NCBI GenBank assembly: GCA_964440305.1 | Contig: CAYTRS010000006.1 | Span: 1-31,887 of the forward strand | Direction: 5' to 3' | DNA length: 31,887 nucleotides | DNA from: CAYTRS01 sp964440305 | Lineage (GTDB): Bacteria; Patescibacteriota; Minisyncoccia; Moranbacterales; JAKLHP01 | Shown: positions 31,063 through 31,887 of the stretch, piece after piece | Layout: every line of letters starts with the position of its first letter | Numbering within the stretch: the stretch's first letter is position 1 | The notes under the pieces: generated by a model | Seen by the model: only the letters and a program-made list of their open reading frames with translations | The model's database searches: none | What the model was told of the DNA's origin: nothing | Made by a program: the position numbers and the translations under genes

Positions 31063-31887
31063 AAATCCAAAATGAAAAATTAATTATTGCTTTTTTTCTG
31101 TTTGTTTCTATTGCGTTGTTTTTTCTTTTTGGACTTTACCATCTGACAAAATTTGAAACTACCGACGAGCATCTCTGGAAATATAAGCGGATAGGAAATT
31201 ACTGGGAGGGCTTAAAAGAAAGGGACTGGAAAAAAACTTATATCAATGATAAGCCTGGGGTTACCATTGCCTTATTCTCCGGGATTGGACTTCTTTTTGA
31301 ACCTGATCCGGAAAGCCATAGAAATAAAAGCGGTATTTTCACCGTTTTTGACATCAACCGAACGGAACACATTAATTTTGTTTTTAGATTTCCCATACTT
31401 CTACTTGCGACCCTGTCCCTCCCCATATTCTTCTGGCTGATTCGCAAAGCTTTTGATTCAGATTGGCTGGCTCTTTTTTCCACAATGTTCCTAGCATTAA
31501 ATCCAATACTTATTGGAATTTCGCAGGTAATCAATCCTGACAGTTTTCTTTGGATATTCGGAGGATTATCGGTATTTTCCTATCTTGCATACCTCAATAA
31601 AAAGCAAAAGAAATTCCTTTGGCTAACGGGAATTTTCACCGGCCTTGCTGTTCTTTCCAAATATACTGCCGTTATTCTTTTTATCTTATATCCGCTTCTT
31701 CTTATATCAAGGATTATATTTATAAGCGACGGTGAAAAAATCAAAAAAGATTATAAATTTTTGCTCAAGGAAATTCTCAATATTTTTCTAGTTTTTTTCA
31801 TCTCAATTGCTGTTTTTATTCTTTTTATACCGGCAATTTTTGTTGAACCGTCCTATCTGACAAAGGGAGTTTCCCAATTTTTTAAAA
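31059..31887 (+). CDS. GT-C-like membrane protein, 3' partial
   Basis: The frame starts at the ATG of an ATGA overlap with the GH28 stop and stays open to the window end, giving 276 visible residues. An N-terminal helix (about 8-27) is followed by the acidic loop LTKFETTDEHLWKYKRIG (about 29-46) and NDKPGVTIALFSGIGLLFEP. GISQVINPDSFLWIFGG and FTGLAVLSKYTAVILFILY come later. These stretches line up with VDEPLWTFERVP, SDKPGITVALVSGIGL, GISRIINPDS and LLTKYVANIFF of the gene at 27110-29389, so the two are paralogues. This one lacks the extra helices before the acidic loop. A membrane sugar transferase acting outside the membrane is expected. The C-terminal domain is not visible. Confidence 0.85.
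   Translation, partial: MKIQNEKLIIAFFLFVSIALFFLFGLYHLTKFETTDEHLWKYKRIGNYWEGLKERDWKKTYINDKPGVTIALFSGIGLLFEPDPESHRNKSGIFTVFDINRTEHINFVFRFPILLLATLSLPIFFWLIRKAFDSDWLALFSTMFLALNPILIGISQVINPDSFLWIFGGLSVFSYLAYLNKKQKKFLWLTGIFTGLAVLSKYTAVILFILYPLLLISRIIFISDGEKIKKDYKFLLKEILNIFLVFFISIAVFILFIPAIFVEPSYLTKGVSQFFK

Noticed and set aside
3..31887. UGA recoded as glycine or tryptophan (as in some CPR lineages)
   Set aside because: UGA ends several genes at natural domain boundaries, for instance at 31060-31062 and 15286-15288 in ATGA overlaps, and no conserved domain reads through it.

Overview
The window is AT-rich, densely packed DNA with short intergenic gaps and the standard bacterial stop codons (TAA, TAG and TGA all end genes). 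Most starts have an A/T-rich leader and no Shine-Dalgarno sequence. Genes are small and often overlap by 4 nt. Most of the content is cell-surface glycan machinery, and intergenic gaps are filled with low-complexity palindromic repeats. Together this suggests an uncultivated Patescibacteria/CPR genome, perhaps of the Parcubacteria type. That placement is inference; no rRNA or ribosomal protein gene is present to anchor it. All reading was done by eye, without database searches.

Layout. (1) Positions 1-2650: the 3' part of a membrane-anchored double rhodanese protein that lacks cysteine; a GC-richer palindromic repeat; groES with a recognisable CIRCE operator over its promoter; and a ctpA-type S41 protease. 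(2) 2695-8990, minus strand: a glycan-assembly block with a GT2 glycosyltransferase, an LCP-family ligase, two GT4 glycosyltransferases and an O-antigen ligase/polymerase-like membrane protein. (3) 9112-16397, plus strand: a nucleotide-sugar dehydrogenase, a small Cys-containing membrane protein, a DPM1-like GT2, two GT4 enzymes, a large multi-spanning membrane protein and a small exported beta-rich protein. (4) 16403-19121: a housekeeping island with a MazG-like NTP pyrophosphohydrolase, a divergent RtcB, a thymidylate-kinase-like protein, and a 76-residue orphan gene with its own consensus promoter, strong ribosome binding site and intrinsic terminator. (5) 19200-31887: a flippase and an accessory module of two paralogous right-handed beta-helix proteins, four large GT-C-like membrane proteins, a two-TM extracytoplasmic protein and a GH28 glycoside hydrolase with all four family motifs.

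Working model (inference). The dehydrogenase supplies an activated uronic-acid-type sugar. The GT4 and GT2 enzymes assemble lipid-linked glycan on the cytoplasmic face. The flippase exports it, and the O-antigen ligase-like protein polymerises or transfers it. The LCP protein may attach polymer to the wall. The GT-C proteins glycosylate outside the membrane using polyprenyl-phosphate sugars, which the DPM1-like GT2 could make. The beta-helix and GH28 proteins would act on, or bind, surface or foreign polysaccharide.

Most unusual points: the beta-helix/GT-C/GH28 module with internal paralogy; a family of intergenic palindromes built from degenerate short words, one of which appears to lie inside a glycosyltransferase coding sequence; a likely leaderless glycosyltransferase transcript; the self-contained 76-residue gene; and an RtcB that lacks one expected metal-binding aspartate.
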